Translations under genes and position numbers: made by a program
Origin: DMER64 sp049652385
GTDB taxonomy: Bacteria; Bacteroidota; Bacteroidia; Bacteroidales; UBA932
Assembly (NCBI GenBank): GCA_049652385.1
Contig: JBASDX010000008.1
Location: forward strand, 186,001 to 250,000
DNA: 64,000 nt
Reading direction: 5' to 3'
Notes under the pieces: model-generated
Databases searched by the model: none
The model's input: the letters and a program-made list of their open reading frames with translations, nothing else
Told to the model about the DNA's origin: nothing
Shown here: positions 42,566-51,331 of the stretch, piece by piece
How the letters are laid out: each line of letters starts with the position of its first letter
Numbering within the stretch: position 1 is the first letter of the stretch

Positions 42566-42850
42566 ATGACAAAAGCAGACATCGTAAATGAAATTGCCAA
42601 AGCTACAGGGATGGAAAAAGTCGCCGTTCAAAAAGTAGTGGAAAGTTTCATGGAAACTGTAAAGAATTCATTGATTGAAAACAATAATGTATATCTTAGA
42701 GGATTTGGCAGCTTTATCCTGAAAAAACGTGCTCAAAAAACAGCTAGAAATATCTCAAAGAATACTACTATCATTATTCCTGAGCACTATATACCTGCCT
42801 TTAAACCTGCTAAAGTGTTTTTGGAAAAAGTGAAAGGAAGCGTTAAATAA
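42566..42850 (+). CDS. HU-family DNA-binding protein
   Basis: A 94-residue HU/IHF-type protein of standard length. It has MTKADIVNEIAKATG at the N-terminus, YLRGFGSFILKKRAQKTARN at the start of the DNA-binding arm and the proline-containing tip IIPEHYIPAFKPAK. It bends and compacts DNA. Seven bp before a tiny basic protein gene, probably cotranscribed. Confidence 0.97.
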   Translation: MTKADIVNEIAKATGMEKVAVQKVVESFMETVKNSLIENNNVYLRGFGSFILKKRAQKTARNISKNTTIIIPEHYIPAFKPAKVFLEKVKGSVK

Positions 42851-42857
42851 TCTAGTT

Positions 42858-42947
42858 ATGCCAAGCGGAAAGAAAAGAAAAAGACATAAAATGGCAACGC
42901 ATAAACGAAAGAAACGTTTACGCAAAAACCGTCACAAAAAGAAGTAA
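42858..42947 (+). CDS. 29-residue basic protein, AURKAIP1/COX24 (mS38)-like
   Basis: A 90-bp frame encoding 29 residues, more than half Lys, Arg or His, starting MPSGKKRKRHKMATHKRKKR. It resembles the short Bacteroidota proteins grouped with the AURKAIP1/COX24 domain, whose mitochondrial member mS38 is a ribosomal protein. I infer a ribosome-bound role. It is 7 bp downstream of the HU gene and 83 bp upstream of rng. Confidence 0.8.
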   Translation: MPSGKKRKRHKMATHKRKKRLRKNRHKKK

Positions 42948-42972
42948 GCCTTTTTAGTGTCTTATAAAACGG

Positions 42973-43014
42973 GAAACCTAAAGCTACTTTTTTCGAAAAG
43001 GCACTTTAGGTTTC
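42973..43014 (+). promoter_or_regulatory. Long hairpin in the 5' region of rng
   Basis: GAAACCTAAAG (42973-42983) pairs perfectly with CTTTAGGTTTC (43004-43014), and an inner CTTTT/AAAAG pair extends the structure. No T-run follows. It ends 16 bp before the rng ATG, so it could be a terminator of the HU operon or a 5' UTR element controlling rng. Confidence 0.5.
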
Positions 43015-43030
43015 TTACTTTAACCACAAT

Positions 43031-44587
43031 ATGGAGAAAGATTTAATTATTGACGTGACTTCTTCAGAAGTCTCCATAGCCCTGCTTGAAAATAAAAGGC
43101 TCATGGAGCTTCATAAGGAAGAAACAACGGACAATCATTTCTCGGTGGGCGATTTATACCTGGGAAAGGTAAGAAAAATCATGCCGGCTTTAAATGCGGC
43201 GTTTGTAGATATCGGTCATGAAAAGGATGCCTTTATTCATTATTATGATCTGGGTTATGCTTTTTCTGCCATTAATTATTTTACACAACAAGTAACGCAA
43301 AGAAGAAACAACCCGAAAGAAGTATATTCCAGTTTAAAACTGGGTACTGTATTACCCAAAGAAGGGAAAATTGCTGATGTGTTGAAACCGGGCCAGCCTG
43401 TTTTGGCTCAGATTGTCAAAGAACCTATTTCTACTAAAGGATCGCGTCTGACTTCAGACATATCCATTGCAGGACGGAATATGGTATTAATGCCATTTTC
43501 AGAAAAAGTCAGCCTTTCCTCCCGAATTACACTCAAAGAAGAACGTAACAGGCTGGAGCGTCTTGTACGGAGTATATTGCCTCCCAATTACGGATTGATT
43601 GTACGTACGGCAGCTGAAGGGAAGAAAGCAGCTGTTTTGGATGCAGAGCTGAATGCTTTGATTCACAGGTGGGAGGAGTCGTGGTCTGTTATGAGCAGGG
43701 CGCAACTGCCATCAAGACTTTTAACGGAAAACAGCCGTATTACAACTGTTATCCGTGATTTGCTCAACGATGCTTTTACCAGTATTCATGTCAATGACCA
43801 GGCGGTCTTTGATGATGTATGTGCATATATAGGAACGATAGCTCCCGAGAAAGAGAAAATTGTAAAAATTTATAAGGGGAAAGACCCGATTTTCGATGCT
43901 TTTGACATCAACCGGCAAATCAGGAATTCTTTTGGAAGGATTGTACCCCTAAAACAAGGTGTTTATATCATCATTGAACATACAGAAGCGTTACACGTAG
44001 TAGATGTTAATAGCGGAATCCGTTCCAAAATGGGAAACGGACAGGAGAATAACGCTTTTGAAGTAAACATGATGGTGGCAGAGGAGCTGGCGAGGCAAAT
44101 GAGACTTAGAGATTTGGGAGGTATTATCATTATTGATTTCATAGATATGGATACGTCGGACCACCGTCAGAGATTGTACAAACGAATGAAAGAACTGATG
44201 TCAGCCGACAGAGCCAAACACAATATTCTTCCGATTACAAAATTCGGACTTATGCAAATAACACGGCAACGTGTGCGGGCCGCTATGGAAATCAACACGA
44301 GTGAAAAATGTCCCAGTTGTGACGGAACAGGCAAGATTTCTCCGAGCCTGCTCTTCACGGAAAATATTGAGAACCAGCTGTCTTTCTTTGCCAGAGAGAA
44401 AAAATTGAAGAAGATAATACTGGAAGTACATCCTTTTATAGAAGCTTACCTGACTAAAGGATTATCGTCAAGAGCCAAGAAATGGTCCAAAAAATACAAA
44501 TGCCGTTTGCAGGTCAGGATCAATCAGGATTTAGCCGTTACTCAAGCTCGCTGGCTTGATGAAAACGACGGTGTCATTGAACTTTAA
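43031..44587 (+). CDS. rng: Ribonuclease G/E
   Basis: A 518-residue RNase E/G-type endoribonuclease without the long C-terminal scaffold of RNase E. An N-terminal S1 domain (LYLGKVRKIMPALNAAFVDI) is followed by the catalytic aspartates in HVVDVNSG and IIIDFIDMD, and by the zinc-link CPSCDGTG. It processes rRNA and degrades mRNA. Convergent with glnS; the stop codons overlap by 4 bp. Confidence 0.96.
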   Translation: MEKDLIIDVTSSEVSIALLENKRLMELHKEETTDNHFSVGDLYLGKVRKIMPALNAAFVDIGHEKDAFIHYYDLGYAFSAINYFTQQVTQRRNNPKEVYSSLKLGTVLPKEGKIADVLKPGQPVLAQIVKEPISTKGSRLTSDISIAGRNMVLMPFSEKVSLSSRITLKEERNRLERLVRSILPPNYGLIVRTAAEGKKAAVLDAELNALIHRWEESWSVMSRAQLPSRLLTENSRITTVIRDLLNDAFTSIHVNDQAVFDDVCAYIGTIAPEKEKIVKIYKGKDPIFDAFDINRQIRNSFGRIVPLKQGVYIIIEHTEALHVVDVNSGIRSKMGNGQENNAFEVNMMVAEELARQMRLRDLGGIIIIDFIDMDTSDHRQRLYKRMKELMSADRAKHNILPITKFGLMQITRQRVRAAMEINTSEKCPSCDGTGKISPSLLFTENIENQLSFFAREKKLKKIILEVHPFIEAYLTKGLSSRAKKWSKKYKCRLQVRINQDLAVTQARWLDENDGVIEL

Positions 44588-46296
44588 CCCTTCTTCAAGG
44601 CTTTGGCATAAGAGTCCCTCAATGTACAAATTCTGTTAAAAACAGGATGGTCGGACGTTGAATCATAATCGACCACAAAATATCCCAATCTTTCAAATTG
44701 CATACGAATACGGGTATGGTCCTTTCCTTGTTGTGCCTGCATGGCTAAGGCAAGGGCATCTTTATCTATCAAAGCCTGCACAGTCATTAGTGATTGGGGA
44801 TTTAGGAAATCTTTGTAATCGGAATTTTGAGGAATAGCACCCATATCTGCTTCCGTAAACAATTTATCAAACAAGCGAACCTGTCCCACAGCAGCATGCC
44901 GTGCACAAAGCCAATGAATGGTTCCTTTGACGCTACGCCATGTTCCTGCACCCGGTTTTGTGTCCGGATCGTAGGTACAATGTAGGGCTGTTATGTCTCC
45001 GTTTTTATCTTTGACAACATGATCACAACGGATGATGTAGCCGTATTTCAGACGAACTTCACCACCGGGGCGTAACCTGAAGAATTTTTTGGGAGGATCT
45101 TCCATGAAATCGTCTCGTTCAATATACAATTCTTTAGAAAACGGGATAGATCTTTCGCCCGCAGAAGGATCTTCCGGGTTGATGGAGGCTTTCATATATT
45201 CCTGATTATCATCCGGATAATTGGTAAGAATGACCTTTATGGGGTCAAGAACCGCCATATAGCGTGGTGCTGTTTGGTTCAAATCTTCCCGGATGCACCA
45301 TTCCAAAAGAGAGTAATCAATTAAATTGTCACGTTTGGCAACACCCACTTTTTCGGAGAACAAACGTATTCCTGCCGGTGTATAGCCTCTCCTTCGCAAA
45401 CCGCTGATGGTAGGCATACGAGGATCGTCCCATCCATTGACTAACTTTGACTGCACCAATTCCAACAACCTTCTTTTGCTCATTACCGTGTGTGTGATGT
45501 TCAAACGTGCAAATTCATATTGATGAGAAGGGAAAATCTCCAATTTTTCAATGAACCAATCGTATAGTGGTCTGTGTACATCAAATTCCAATGTACAAAT
45601 GGAATGCGTAATTTTCTCAATAGAATCTGACTGTCCGTGTGCGTAGTCGTACATAGGATAGATGCACCACGTGTTACCCGTTCTGTGATGTGCTGTGTGT
45701 AAAATACGGTACATTACCGGATCGCGCATGAGCATGTTGGGATGAGCCATATCAATTTTTGCTCGTAACACTTTACTACCATCGGGGAATTCCCCGTTTT
45801 TCATTCTTGTAAAAAGGTCTGTATTTTCCTGAATGCTTCTGTCACGGAAAGGACTGTTTGTCCCAGGGGTGGTAACAGTACCTCGCGTTTGACGGATTTC
45901 CTCCTGAGTCTGGTCATCTACGTAGGCCAATCCCTTGGCTATTAGCTGGTGTGCCCACTCGTACAATTGTTCAAAATAATCTGATGCATAGAATTCATTG
46001 GCCCATTTGAAACCAAGCCATGTAATATCTTCTTTGATGGAATCAACGTATTCTACATCTTCTTTTATGGGATTGGTATCGTCAAAACGAAGGTTTGTGA
46101 TACCTCCATATTTGATGGCCAAACCAAAATTCAGGCAAATACTCTTTGCATGTCCTATGTGCAGGTATCCGTTGGGCTCCGGAGGAAACCGGGTTATAAT
46201 AGATGTGTATTTGCCTTGTGCAAGGTCAGTTTCAATGATTTCTTCAATAAAATTCAGTGAGCGTTCTTCAGTGGGTTTTGTCTTTTCCGTGTTCAT
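44584..46296 (-). CDS. glnS: Glutaminyl-tRNA synthetase
   Basis: A 570-residue class I synthetase. It has FPPEPNGYLHIGHAKSICL (HIGH motif), FDDTNP, and THTVMSKRRLLEL (KMSKS-type), with GWDDPRMPTISGLRRRGYTP between. The C-terminal anticodon-binding beta-barrels are present. It charges tRNA-Gln directly. Divergent from yicC. Confidence 0.97.
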   Translation of the reverse strand: MNTEKTKPTEERSLNFIEEIIETDLAQGKYTSIITRFPPEPNGYLHIGHAKSICLNFGLAIKYGGITNLRFDDTNPIKEDVEYVDSIKEDITWLGFKWANEFYASDYFEQLYEWAHQLIAKGLAYVDDQTQEEIRQTRGTVTTPGTNSPFRDRSIQENTDLFTRMKNGEFPDGSKVLRAKIDMAHPNMLMRDPVMYRILHTAHHRTGNTWCIYPMYDYAHGQSDSIEKITHSICTLEFDVHRPLYDWFIEKLEIFPSHQYEFARLNITHTVMSKRRLLELVQSKLVNGWDDPRMPTISGLRRRGYTPAGIRLFSEKVGVAKRDNLIDYSLLEWCIREDLNQTAPRYMAVLDPIKVILTNYPDDNQEYMKASINPEDPSAGERSIPFSKELYIERDDFMEDPPKKFFRLRPGGEVRLKYGYIIRCDHVVKDKNGDITALHCTYDPDTKPGAGTWRSVKGTIHWLCARHAAVGQVRLFDKLFTEADMGAIPQNSDYKDFLNPQSLMTVQALIDKDALALAMQAQQGKDHTRIRMQFERLGYFVVDYDSTSDHPVFNRICTLRDSYAKALKKG

Positions 46297-46318
46297 ATTT
46301 GGATAGTTTTCAGGAATA

Positions 46319-46326
46319 CAAAATTA
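46319..46326 (-). promoter_or_regulatory. Candidate -7 element for glnS
   Basis: The minus strand reads TAATTTTG, 22 bp before the glnS ATG. Confidence 0.4.
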
Positions 46327-46339
46327 GGTATAAATAATG

Positions 46340-46347
46340 TATATTTG
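46340..46347 (+). promoter_or_regulatory. -7 element for yicC
   Basis: TATATTTG, 15 bp before the yicC ATG at 46363. An in-frame TTG at 46345 overlaps this element and is therefore not the start. Confidence 0.5.
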
Positions 46348-46362
46348 CGGAAAACATGTATA

Positions 46363-47241
46363 ATGATACGTTCAATGACCGGATATGGGAAAGCAGAAAC
46401 TACCCTTGCCGGGAAAAAATATACCATAGAGATACGTTCTGTTAATGGTAAAACAGCCGATATAGGATTTAAAACATCTCAAGTGCCCCGTGAGCACGAA
46501 CTCCAATTAAGAAAAGAATTAACAGAGAGGCTCCATCGTGGCAATATTGACCTTTTTATTTCTGTGCAACAGGAACAAGTCGTTTCTGAAAATGCTTTTA
46601 ATCCGGAATTAATAAAAAAATATTTCAACGATTTGAAAACCATATTTAAAGATATGGAGCAGGAAGTACGGGAAGAAGATTTGATAGCTGCTTTGTTAAG
46701 GATGCCCGAGGTAAGGGAAGTTCAAAGAAAAGAATTGGATACGAAAGATTGGGATCGGTTGGTCGATACCATAGGCAGAGCTGTTGATGCATTGGATGAA
46801 TTTCGCCTGAAGGAAGGTGAACAGCTTGAAAAAGATTTGTTGTCACATTTGGATCTTATAGAGCAGTATATCCAAAAAATTGAAGCTTTGGATCCGGATA
46901 GAATTGTTACTGTCAGAAAACGATTGGAAGAAAAAATAGCAGAAATGAGCAACGAAATCGTTCTCGATCAAAACCGTTTGGAACAGGAATTGATTTATTA
47001 CCTGGAGAAAGCCGATATTAATGAAGAACAGGTAAGGCTGAAACAGCATTGCACATATTTCAGACTGACTATGGAAAATGAAAAATTTGCAGGCAGGAAA
47101 TTGAATTTTATAACCCAGGAAATGGGCAGAGAAATCAACACTCTGGGATCTAAGGCTTTTCATGCACAAATACAACAATTTGTCGTAAAGATGAAAGATG
47201 AACTGGAAAAAATCAAAGAACAGGTACTCAACGTACTTTAA
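46363..47241 (+). CDS. yicC: YicC-family endoribonuclease
   Basis: A 292-residue protein that starts with the family's hallmark MIRSMTGYGKAE and ends with KFAGRKLNFITQEMGREINT followed by an acidic/basic helix (DELEKIKEQVLNVL). YicC proteins are coiled, oligomeric RNases linked to stationary-phase survival and small-RNA turnover. A small lipoprotein gene follows after 4 bp. Divergent from glnS. Confidence 0.94.
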   Translation: MIRSMTGYGKAETTLAGKKYTIEIRSVNGKTADIGFKTSQVPREHELQLRKELTERLHRGNIDLFISVQQEQVVSENAFNPELIKKYFNDLKTIFKDMEQEVREEDLIAALLRMPEVREVQRKELDTKDWDRLVDTIGRAVDALDEFRLKEGEQLEKDLLSHLDLIEQYIQKIEALDPDRIVTVRKRLEEKIAEMSNEIVLDQNRLEQELIYYLEKADINEEQVRLKQHCTYFRLTMENEKFAGRKLNFITQEMGREINTLGSKAFHAQIQQFVVKMKDELEKIKEQVLNVL

Positions 47242-47245
47242 GTAC

Positions 47246-47647
47246 ATGTTATACATGTGCACGGTCTGTTTTGCAGTTGCTTCCTGTATAAAAAACGAAA
47301 AAGCAACATTCACTTATGTGGTGGAGGGAAGAGTCGGCAGTGTTTTGGGAAAACCTATTCCGGGCATTCAAGTTGTTATGCACCATTCTTACGCTCAATG
47401 GCAAGAGTCAGATACTGCCGTTACAGATGTCTATGGACGGTATAAGGTTTTCATGACTTTGCCCAACAGGCAGCGGACTTTTGTTTTAGATTTTCAAGAC
47501 CCGGGAATCATAGAGCGCCCTGTAAGGTACAAACCGGCTACAAAAAAAATCCTGTTTCCCGAGCAAAGAGACAATATGCCTTTACATCAATATTTTATTA
47601 TTACAGATTCTTTAACACTTTATACGGGGATAGGCATTGATACGTAG
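47246..47647 (+). CDS. Small lipoprotein with carboxypeptidase-regulatory-like fold
   Basis: A 133-residue protein beginning MLYMCTVCFAVASC, a short lipoprotein signal with VASC as lipobox. The mature part has VEGRVGSVLGKPIPGIQVVM and SDTAVTDVYGRYKV, the pattern of a transthyretin-like / CarboxypepD_reg beta-sandwich. Similar small lipoproteins occur in Bacteroidales beside radical SAM genes, but no such gene is here. Function unknown. The start at 47246 gives a proper signal; an upstream in-frame start at 47198 lies within yicC. Confidence 0.72.
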   Translation: MLYMCTVCFAVASCIKNEKATFTYVVEGRVGSVLGKPIPGIQVVMHHSYAQWQESDTAVTDVYGRYKVFMTLPNRQRTFVLDFQDPGIIERPVRYKPATKKILFPEQRDNMPLHQYFIITDSLTLYTGIGIDT

Positions 47648-47662
47648 TCAATAGCCTCTCAT

Positions 47663-49771
47663 TCAGGAAATTCTACTGTAATCTGCTTGCCTTTTGTTCA
47701 ATACATCAAGCTGTTGGATCAGCAATGCGTTTTTTGCCAGTTGCAACAAAGCATCTTCCTGGAGTATTTTTTGAGCTTCCATACGAGCCCATTCCAATAG
47801 TTGACCATCCCTGGCCAGGTCGGCAATCCGTAATTCAAAAGCCAGACCGCTTTGAGCTGTTCCCTCCAGGTCGCCCGGTCCACGCAGACGCATGTCTGCC
47901 TCGGCAATTTCAAAACCGTCGTTGCTGTTGCACATTAATTGCAGACGTTCCCGGGCTTCTTTGCTCAGAGCATGTCCTGTCAGTAACAGGCAATACGATT
48001 TTTCAGCTCCACGCCCCACACGACCACGCAGCTGATGCAGTTGAGACAGACCAAATCTTTCTGCACTCTCGATGACCATCACAGAGGCGTTGGGTACGTC
48101 AACGCCCACCTCTATGACAGAGGTAGCCACCAAGATTTGAGCATGTCCTTTTACAAATAAATTCATATCATAGGCTTTGTCTTCCGGTTTCTGCTGTCCG
48201 TGAACAACAGCTACGGAATATACCGGTGCCGGGAAAGCCATGGAAATTTGCTTATAGCCTTCTTCCAGATTTTCATAATCCAGTTTTTCAGACTCTTTAA
48301 TTAAAGGATAGACCACATAAATTTGTCTGCCTTCTTTTATTTGTTTACGCATGAACGTGTAGACCCTTCCTCTGTGGGATGCGGAGAAATGTGCCGTTTG
48401 TACCGGTTGTCGCCCGGGAGGCATTTCATCTATAACAGACACATCTAAATCTCCGTATAAGGTCATGGCCAATGTTCTGGGGATAGGAGTGGCTGTCATT
48501 ACCATAACGTGAGGAGGATGTCCTTTCGTTTTTTTCCATAAACGCGCACGTTGTTCCACGCCAAAACGGTGCTGTTCATCAATAATTACAAAGCCAAGCG
48601 ATTTGAACAATACAGTGTCTTCTATCAAGGCGTGTGTTCCTATGAGTAAGTGCATGGTACCGTCTTGCAACGCCTGGTGCAATTTTACCCTTTCCGATTG
48701 TTTGGTAGAGCCTGTCAGAAGGCCTACTTGTATGTTTTGTCCTTCCAATAACCGGGAAATGGTTTGGTAATGCTGGCCGGCCAGGATTTCCGTAGGTGCC
48801 ATAAAACAAGCCTGGTAACCGTTGTCTATGGCAATAAGGGCGCTAAGCAAAGCAACAAGCGTTTTTCCGCTTCCCACATCTCCTTGCAGCAAGCGGTTCA
48901 TTTGCCGGCCGCTGCCCATATCGGCCCGGATTTCTTTAAGAACGCGTTTTTGAGCTCCCGTAAGTGCATAAGGCAATGATTGGTAACACTGGTTAAAAAA
49001 AGCACCAACTTTTTGAAATAAGATTCCGTCATGTGCGTTTAACCGCACAGCCCGTTGTTTTAAAAGGCCCAGTTGTATGTAAAAAAGCTCTTCAAATTTG
49101 AGCCTGGTTTGTGCCGCTCTTAGTTTTTGCAGGTTGGTGGGAAAATGGATTTCTTCCAAAGCCATGGCCAGGGGCATCAACTTCAGTTGTTTTATAAGGT
49201 AAGCAGGAAGCGTTTCCGGAATCTGACCTTCTACCCGTTCCAATACGCGGGCTATCAACAAAGAAAAAAGTTTTTGCGTAAAACCTTTATCTTTTAAGGT
49301 TTCTGTTGAAGAGTAAACAGCTTGGAGACCGGCGCTTCCACGCATACTTTGATCATTTGGAAGGTCCATTTCCGGGTGAACCAGGTTGATTCTTTGGTTA
49401 AAAGTAGTGGGTTTTCCAAATACGATGTATTCAGTGTGCAGTTTGATTCTGTTTTTTAGCCAGGGAATGCCTTTAAAGAATACCAATTCTATGCTACCCG
49501 TCGCATCTTCCAACAGAACTACCAATCTTTGTTTTTGTGGTCCCGTTCCTACAATTTTCATGTCCTTTACAGTGCCTCTTATTTGAATAGTAGCCAAATC
49601 GGGTGTTATTTCCCGTATGGCGTAGAAGCGGGTTCTGTCGATATACCGGAAAGGGTAGTGACGTATTAATTCACCAAAAGTTGAAATGTTCAGGCTTCTT
49701 TGAAGCTCTTTTGCCCTGCCGGGACCTACTCCTTGAATAAACTGTATGCTTGTATCCCAAATGCACCCCAT
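47663..49771 (-). CDS. recG: ATP-dependent DNA helicase RecG
   Basis: A 702-residue RecG. The wedge domain comes first (IQFIQGVGPGRAKELQRSLN), then motor motifs Walker A LLQGDVGSGKTLVALL, VIIDEQHRFGVEQR (DEQH), MTATPIPRT, and QLRGRVGRG. It remodels stalled replication forks and Holliday junctions. The ATG at 49771 follows a TATATTTG element by 7 bp, so the longer reading from 49819 is rejected. Confidence 0.97.
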   Translation of the reverse strand: MGCIWDTSIQFIQGVGPGRAKELQRSLNISTFGELIRHYPFRYIDRTRFYAIREITPDLATIQIRGTVKDMKIVGTGPQKQRLVVLLEDATGSIELVFFKGIPWLKNRIKLHTEYIVFGKPTTFNQRINLVHPEMDLPNDQSMRGSAGLQAVYSSTETLKDKGFTQKLFSLLIARVLERVEGQIPETLPAYLIKQLKLMPLAMALEEIHFPTNLQKLRAAQTRLKFEELFYIQLGLLKQRAVRLNAHDGILFQKVGAFFNQCYQSLPYALTGAQKRVLKEIRADMGSGRQMNRLLQGDVGSGKTLVALLSALIAIDNGYQACFMAPTEILAGQHYQTISRLLEGQNIQVGLLTGSTKQSERVKLHQALQDGTMHLLIGTHALIEDTVLFKSLGFVIIDEQHRFGVEQRARLWKKTKGHPPHVMVMTATPIPRTLAMTLYGDLDVSVIDEMPPGRQPVQTAHFSASHRGRVYTFMRKQIKEGRQIYVVYPLIKESEKLDYENLEEGYKQISMAFPAPVYSVAVVHGQQKPEDKAYDMNLFVKGHAQILVATSVIEVGVDVPNASVMVIESAERFGLSQLHQLRGRVGRGAEKSYCLLLTGHALSKEARERLQLMCNSNDGFEIAEADMRLRGPGDLEGTAQSGLAFELRIADLARDGQLLEWARMEAQKILQEDALLQLAKNALLIQQLDVLNKRQADYSRIS

Positions 49772-49778
49772 AGGTACA

Positions 49779-49786
49779 CAAATATA
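49779..49786 (-). promoter_or_regulatory. -7 element for recG, near-leaderless
   Basis: The minus strand reads TATATTTG, 7 bp before the recG ATG. It is mirrored by the same octamer on the plus strand at 49800-49807. Confidence 0.5.
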
Positions 49787-49799
49787 GCGATATCTTGTG

Positions 49800-49807
49800 T
49801 ATATTTG
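49800..49807 (+). promoter_or_regulatory. -7 element for pdxA
   Basis: TATATTTG on the plus strand, 20 bp before the pdxA ATG at 49828. It forms a back-to-back pair with the recG element. Confidence 0.5.
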
Positions 49808-49827
49808 TTGTTCTAACAAACGTACTT

Positions 49828-50865
49828 ATGCATAAAAAAATAATTGTAGGGATTACGCAAGGAGACACGAACGGGATAGGTTATGAAGTACTTATAAAGG
49901 CAGTGGCTGATAACCGAATCAACGAATTATGCACACCTGTGATTTACGGCTCTTCCCGCTTATTAGGGTATTATAAAAAGATATCTTCCGGGGTAGAAAA
50001 CCTGAATGTACATATTACACATTCCGTTTCTGATTTGCATTACAAAATGGTGAATTTGATTCCTTGTGTTTCCGATCATTTTATGGCGGAACCGGGAAAA
50101 ATGACCGAAGAAGGAGCGCAAGCTGCCATGCAGGCCCTGGAAAGAGCAGTTGAAGATTTGCAAGCCGGGAAAATCCAGGCACTGGTAACGGCTCCTTTCA
50201 GTAAACAAAATATGAAAAAGGAAGGTTTTACTTTTCCGGGACATACTGAGTATTTAGGGAAGGTCTTTGGGATAGATGCTCCTCTCATGGTTTTGTGCAG
50301 TCCAAAATTACGGGTAGGCATCGTAACGGGACATATTCCCTTGTCCCAGGTTGCAGCAGATTTGACCCTTGAGAAAATTGTACATAAGATACATTTGCTC
50401 GATGAGACGTTAAAAAACGATTTTACTATCAGGCAGCCAAAAATAGCTGTTTTAGGGCTGAATCCGCATGCAGGAGACGGCGGGCTTTTAGGAGAAGAGG
50501 AACAAGAGGTCATTATTCCTGCTATTGAAGAAGTAAATAAAGAGGGTGTTCTTGCTTTTGGTCCGTATGCGGCAGACGGCTTTTTTGCAGCGGCTGAGTA
50601 TAGAAAATTCGATGCTGTTCTGGCCATGTACCACGACCAGGGGCTGATACCATTCAAAGCACTTTCTTTTGGGGAAGGGGTTAATTTTACGGCCGGTCTG
50701 CCCGTTATCAGAACGTCTCCCGACCACGGAACGGCGTACCGTCTGGCAGGAGAGGATAAGGCCTCGGCAGAATCTATGCTTTCCGCCATTTTTGCGGCAT
50801 GTGACATATACAAGACACGTAAAAGAAACGAAGAACTTCACGCCCACAAATTACATGAAGGTTGA
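49828..50865 (+). CDS. pdxA: 4-hydroxythreonine-4-phosphate dehydrogenase
   Basis: A 345-residue PdxA. It starts MHKKIIVGITQGDTNGIGYE and has TAPFSKQNM, FPGHTEYLGK and MYHDQGLIPFKAL, the metal-binding histidines of the family, plus TSPDHGTAYRLAG. It oxidises 4-phosphohydroxy-L-threonine in pyridoxal phosphate synthesis (DXP-dependent route). The 3' end overlaps rnhA by 11 bp. Confidence 0.95.
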   Translation: MHKKIIVGITQGDTNGIGYEVLIKAVADNRINELCTPVIYGSSRLLGYYKKISSGVENLNVHITHSVSDLHYKMVNLIPCVSDHFMAEPGKMTEEGAQAAMQALERAVEDLQAGKIQALVTAPFSKQNMKKEGFTFPGHTEYLGKVFGIDAPLMVLCSPKLRVGIVTGHIPLSQVAADLTLEKIVHKIHLLDETLKNDFTIRQPKIAVLGLNPHAGDGGLLGEEEQEVIIPAIEEVNKEGVLAFGPYAADGFFAAAEYRKFDAVLAMYHDQGLIPFKALSFGEGVNFTAGLPVIRTSPDHGTAYRLAGEDKASAESMLSAIFAACDIYKTRKRNEELHAHKLHEG

Positions 50866-51331
50866 TCTCTATACCGACGGTTCTTCTTTAGGCAATCCCG
50901 GGCGGGGAGGTTATGCGGCCATTTTGCAATCCGGCAGGCATTATAAAGAAATAACTGCCGGCTATAAGCTTACTACGAACAACAGGATGGAGTTGATGGC
51001 CGTTATCGTTGGTTTGGAAGCCCTGAAGAAACCGGGTACTCAAGTTTGTGTATATTCAGATTCTACCTATGTGGTAAGGGCTGTGGAGGAGGAGTGGCTG
51101 AATAAATGGAAAGCAAAAGGGTTTAAAAAAGTGAAAAACGTAGATTTGTGGACCCGTTATTTGCAGGCATCTGCCATGCATACCGTACGCTTTGTGTGGG
51201 TTAAAGGACATGCCGGACATCCGCAAAATGAAAAATGCGACAAAATGGCGGTAGCGGCTGCACAGGCACCGGAAGAAGAATTGTTGGTGGATGAAGGATT
51301 TGTGCAGACACAAACAGATGTTCTTTTATGA
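50855..51331 (+). CDS. rnhA: Ribonuclease HI
   Basis: A 158-residue RNase HI of standard length. The acidic catalytic residues are in LYTDGSSLGNPG (Asp), TTNNRMELMAVI (Glu), VYSDSTYVV (Asp) and NEKCDKMA (Asp), with VKGHAGHP providing the conserved His. It removes RNA from RNA-DNA hybrids. The start lies within the end of pdxA, and the stop overlaps the GH2 gene start by 4 bp, so the three form a coupled operon. Confidence 0.96.
   Translation: MKVDLYTDGSSLGNPGRGGYAAILQSGRHYKEITAGYKLTTNNRMELMAVIVGLEALKKPGTQVCVYSDSTYVVRAVEEEWLNKWKAKGFKKVKNVDLWTRYLQASAMHTVRFVWVKGHAGHPQNEKCDKMAVAAAQAPEEELLVDEGFVQTQTDVLL

Noticed and set aside
49772..49819. N-terminal extension of RecG
   Set aside because: It contains the promoter element TATATTTG, and family members start close to the ATG at 49771.
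50076..50813. A 245-codon minus-strand frame
   Set aside because: It is antisense to pdxA, which has all family motifs. The low-complexity Ser/Pro-rich translation is typical of an antisense frame.
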